From Phycisphaerales bacterium (lineage in GTDB: Bacteria > Planctomycetota > Phycisphaerae > Sedimentisphaerales > Anaerobacaceae), in the NCBI GenBank assembly GCA_003170415.1, contig PMZJ01000029.1:27985-91984 (forward strand): DNA of 64,000 bases, written 5' to 3'. Both the position numbers and the translations under genes were made by a program. Below are positions 61,812-64,000 of the stretch, piece after piece. Each line of letters begins with the position of its first letter. Position 1 is the first letter of the stretch. The notes under the pieces were generated by a model. That model saw nothing but the letters and a program-made list of their open reading frames with translations, did not search any database and had not been told where the DNA came from.

Positions 61812-63526
61812 GCATTCAAAACACGAAAGGGATTTTGCGTCTTTTAACTGCTTTCGCCGCAACTGCGGTGATGCTTACGTTGGCACAGCAGCCGATTGGG
61901 TGGTGGCCATTGGCGTGGGTGGCGTATGTACCGTTTGTTCTTGTGTGCTTCTGTGATACCAAGCCGTTTAAGCTGTATCTGGCCGCATTTATTGTCTCGA
62001 CCTGTTATTGGCTCGGCAATATATACTGGATGAGCTTCGTAACGGTCGTGGGCTGGATTGCCTTTTGCCTTTATACCGCCCTTCTTTGGCCTATACTGGC
62101 ATTGTCCCTGCGGTGGTGCCGAACAAAACGAATACCGCTTGTTATCGCCCTGCCGATATTGGTCGTGGGCATCGAGCAAATGCAGGGGCTTTTCTTAGGC
62201 GGCTTTTACTGGAACTATCTCGCTCACAGTCAATTCACCAACACCGCTTTAATCCAGATAGCAGACATATTCGGCGCGGCAGGCGTATCATTTGTGGTGG
62301 CGATGGTCAACGGCTTAGTCGCGGAAATGTTATTAGTTCGTCGGCCATGGTTCGTTGTTCGCAATGTGATAATTGCCGGTATAGTGCTGGTCGGCACATT
62401 GGGATATGGCCAATGGCGAATAAACCAGTCGGATAAATTCGTTACGCCGGGGCCGATGATTGCGGCGGTTCAGACGAATATCCCGATATCCGTCAAGAAG
62501 TCCTTTGCCGCGGAGGAGCAGATTTTCGATGAGCTGCTGGGTCAAAGCAACCAATGTATTTCGGCTGGGGCTAAACTTGTAGTGTGGCCTGAGACAATGG
62601 TGCAGGCGATACTGAACCAGCAGGTCCTGCGTCTCTTAGTTGATGGCCATTCGTATAAACTCTTCGATGAAACCATTCGCGAGCACGCGAAAAAGGGGGT
62701 GTTTGTTCTGGCCGGCGCATACGACGGCACCCCAAGATACGACACAGGCAACATTCGGCTGGCGCAGAAATTCAACTCCGCTTTTTTGTATAAGCCCGAC
62801 GGCAGCCAGGCGCCTCAAAAATACTCCAAAATACATCTCGTGCCGTTCGGCGAGATGCTGCCATTTTCAAATATTCCCCTGGTGCGCAAGCTGCTGATAA
62901 AAATGTCGCCTTACGATTTTGATTATACGATTGACCCGGGCACGGAATACACAGTGTTTGAAATGCAGCCGCCGGGTACGAATCGGACATACACATTCAG
63001 CGTTATGATTTGCTACGAGGATGCGGTGCCTTTTATGGCGAGAAAATTCGCGCTGGATGAGCGAGGCAACAAGCAAATTAACTGGCTTGTGAATATAAGC
63101 AATGACGGGTGGTTTGTCCGATTCGAAAACGGCAAAGTCCTGCCCGCTACCGAGCTTTCACAGCACGCGGCGATTTGCGCGTTTAGGGCGGTGGAGAACA
63201 GATTAGCGGTGCTGCGAAGCGTCAACACGGGAATCAGTTGTATGGTTGACACGCTTGGCCGTATTAAGGACGGCTATGCCGCGGGGAATCTGCCGCGAAA
63301 GGCGTTTGACCGCCAGGGCGTTGTGGGCTGGTTCGCCGATATCGTGCCCATCGACACAAGAACCACTTTTTTCAGTAAACACGGCCAATGGCTGGATTTT
63401 GCTTGTCAGTTGAGTGTAATTGTAATCATAATAGCGCAAATTGCTGAGCGATTCTTCCTTAAACGACGGACCAAAGGCAAAAAAGGGAGCAAAATAAATG
63501 ACGATAAAACATTCGGCAAAAAATAG
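61808..63526 (+). CDS. lnt: Apolipoprotein N-acyltransferase
   Basis: 572 residues. Adds the third acyl chain to lipoproteins in the inner membrane. Six or so N-terminal membrane segments, then a nitrilase-like domain with Glu in VVWPETMV, Lys in KIHLVPFGEMLPF and Cys in FSVMICYEDAVPF (catalytic triad). It starts at TTG overlapping the methylase TGA, which implies translational coupling. Fits the lipoproteins encoded throughout this window. Confidence 0.95.
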   Translation: MSIQNTKGILRLLTAFAATAVMLTLAQQPIGWWPLAWVAYVPFVLVCFCDTKPFKLYLAAFIVSTCYWLGNIYWMSFVTVVGWIAFCLYTALLWPILALSLRWCRTKRIPLVIALPILVVGIEQMQGLFLGGFYWNYLAHSQFTNTALIQIADIFGAAGVSFVVAMVNGLVAEMLLVRRPWFVVRNVIIAGIVLVGTLGYGQWRINQSDKFVTPGPMIAAVQTNIPISVKKSFAAEEQIFDELLGQSNQCISAGAKLVVWPETMVQAILNQQVLRLLVDGHSYKLFDETIREHAKKGVFVLAGAYDGTPRYDTGNIRLAQKFNSAFLYKPDGSQAPQKYSKIHLVPFGEMLPFSNIPLVRKLLIKMSPYDFDYTIDPGTEYTVFEMQPPGTNRTYTFSVMICYEDAVPFMARKFALDERGNKQINWLVNISNDGWFVRFENGKVLPATELSQHAAICAFRAVENRLAVLRSVNTGISCMVDTLGRIKDGYAAGNLPRKAFDRQGVVGWFADIVPIDTRTTFFSKHGQWLDFACQLSVIVIIIAQIAERFFLKRRTKGKKGSKINDDKTFGKK

Positions 63527-64000
63527 AGCCGCTTTCATCTGTGTTATACTCTCGCTGATTGCTTTTTGTGGCTGTGAAACCGGTTCCGAAAAACAGCAAG
63601 CGGGCAACGTCACAGCCGGCAATCCCATAAGCAACGACCTCGAAATTAAGGCGACACAGATAATTCAGCAGGCCCTTGCCAACAGCAACCCGCAGGTCAG
63701 AGCCAACGCCATCGAAACAGTTGCCACCATTCCGATAAGCCAGGCACGCAAGTTTATGCCGGAAGTACAGCAACTGCTCAAGGACGAGCTTGTGCCTGTG
63801 AGGTTTGCGGCCGCCGTCGCGATAGGAGACACCGGCTACTCGCAGGCACGGAACGACATCGCCCAATTACTCAAAGACGATAATGAAAACGTCAAAATCG
63901 CCGCCGCTTATGCTGCTTATAAGCTTGGCTACACAGGCGAACTTGCGATTATCCACGCATCCATAAAAAGTCAGGACCAAACTGTCAGAGCAAACGCCGC
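63498..64000 (+). CDS. HEAT-repeat lipoprotein, cut by the window end
   Basis: At least 167 residues, no stop before the edge. Begins MTIKHSAKNRAAF, lipoprotein signal ending IAFCGC, then HEAT repeats (NPQVRANAIETVATIP, DELVPVRFAAAVAIGDTGY, ENVKIAAAYAAYKLGY). It overlaps the lnt stop by 29 bases, so the two are coupled. Similar in type to the HEAT lipoprotein at 20698. Confidence 0.85.
   Translation, partial: MTIKHSAKNRAAFICVILSLIAFCGCETGSEKQQAGNVTAGNPISNDLEIKATQIIQQALANSNPQVRANAIETVATIPISQARKFMPEVQQLLKDELVPVRFAAAVAIGDTGYSQARNDIAQLLKDDNENVKIAAAYAAYKLGYTGELAIIHASIKSQDQTVRANA

Overview
The window looks like a stretch of a Planctomycetota chromosome, most likely class Phycisphaerae. The evidence is indirect. 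It has two adjacent prepilin-type proteins of the planctomycete H-x9-DG kind, a PadR regulator paired with a HAAS-domain membrane protein, a rhomboid protease with a C-terminal zinc ribbon, several small HEAT/TPR lipoproteins and McsA/McsB. It also has Gram-negative outer-membrane functions (LptB, Lnt, an LpxR-type protein). GH5, GH43, GH130 and CE15 enzymes point to a hemicellulose/mannan degrader. No rRNA or CRISPR array is visible.

Layout. 1-6.5 kb: rimO (cut by the window edge), pgsA, a PqiA-like membrane protein, a padR/HAAS unit, rpsU and hflX. 6.5-11 kb: a GH5 lipoprotein, a SYLF-domain lipoprotein and a rhomboid protease; the first two share a copied promoter/signal-peptide block. 11-20.7 kb is an accessory zone: a TPR protein with recently amplified repeats, gpsA followed by a remnant of its own 3' end inside a tandem array, tRNA-Val, an LpxR-like protein, an AT-rich HEPN/zinc-ribbon protein, a Y1 (RAYT-type) transposase preceded by an array of REP-like hairpins, and an HNH-AP2 endonuclease. 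20.7-37 kb: a HEAT lipoprotein, alkaline phosphatase, hisC, a hisB 5' remnant, GH43, hisB, ispF, cysS and ruvCAB on the plus strand, then tilS, a TPR lipoprotein, rsmB-fmt-def and lptB on the minus strand. 37-52.7 kb: a metallophosphoesterase, yidC and mnmE, then dnaK (behind a sequence that matches the sigma-54 consensus), mcsB-mcsA, a PTPS-family gene, coaD, the two prepilin-like genes, and a sodium symporter with a GH130 phosphorylase. 52.7-64 kb: deoC, a candidate oriC, dnaA, a duplicated non-coding module, CE15, tRNA-Ser, tRNA-Gly, tig, clpP-clpP, a lipoprotein, a DNA methyltransferase, lnt and a HEAT lipoprotein that runs off the end.

How it works together. tig, two clpP genes, dnaK and mcsAB form a protein-quality-control set. 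fmt-def-rsmB, tilS, mnmE, cysS, rimO and rpsU serve translation. ruvCAB serves recombination. yidC, lnt and lptB serve the envelope.

The most striking feature is the density and behaviour of repeats. At least four dispersed families fill the intergenic spaces. One copy is read in frame inside hisC, others sit where they can supply the Shine-Dalgarno sequence of ruvB and mnmE, and one is nested in the hairpin of a REP-like element. Two core genes (gpsA, hisB) have diverged end-fragments next to accessory DNA, with mainly synonymous differences, as if allelic DNA from a relative had been added rather than swapped. By eye the GC skew turns at dnaA, and a segment from about 15.6 kb to 31-37 kb has the opposite skew from its surroundings.
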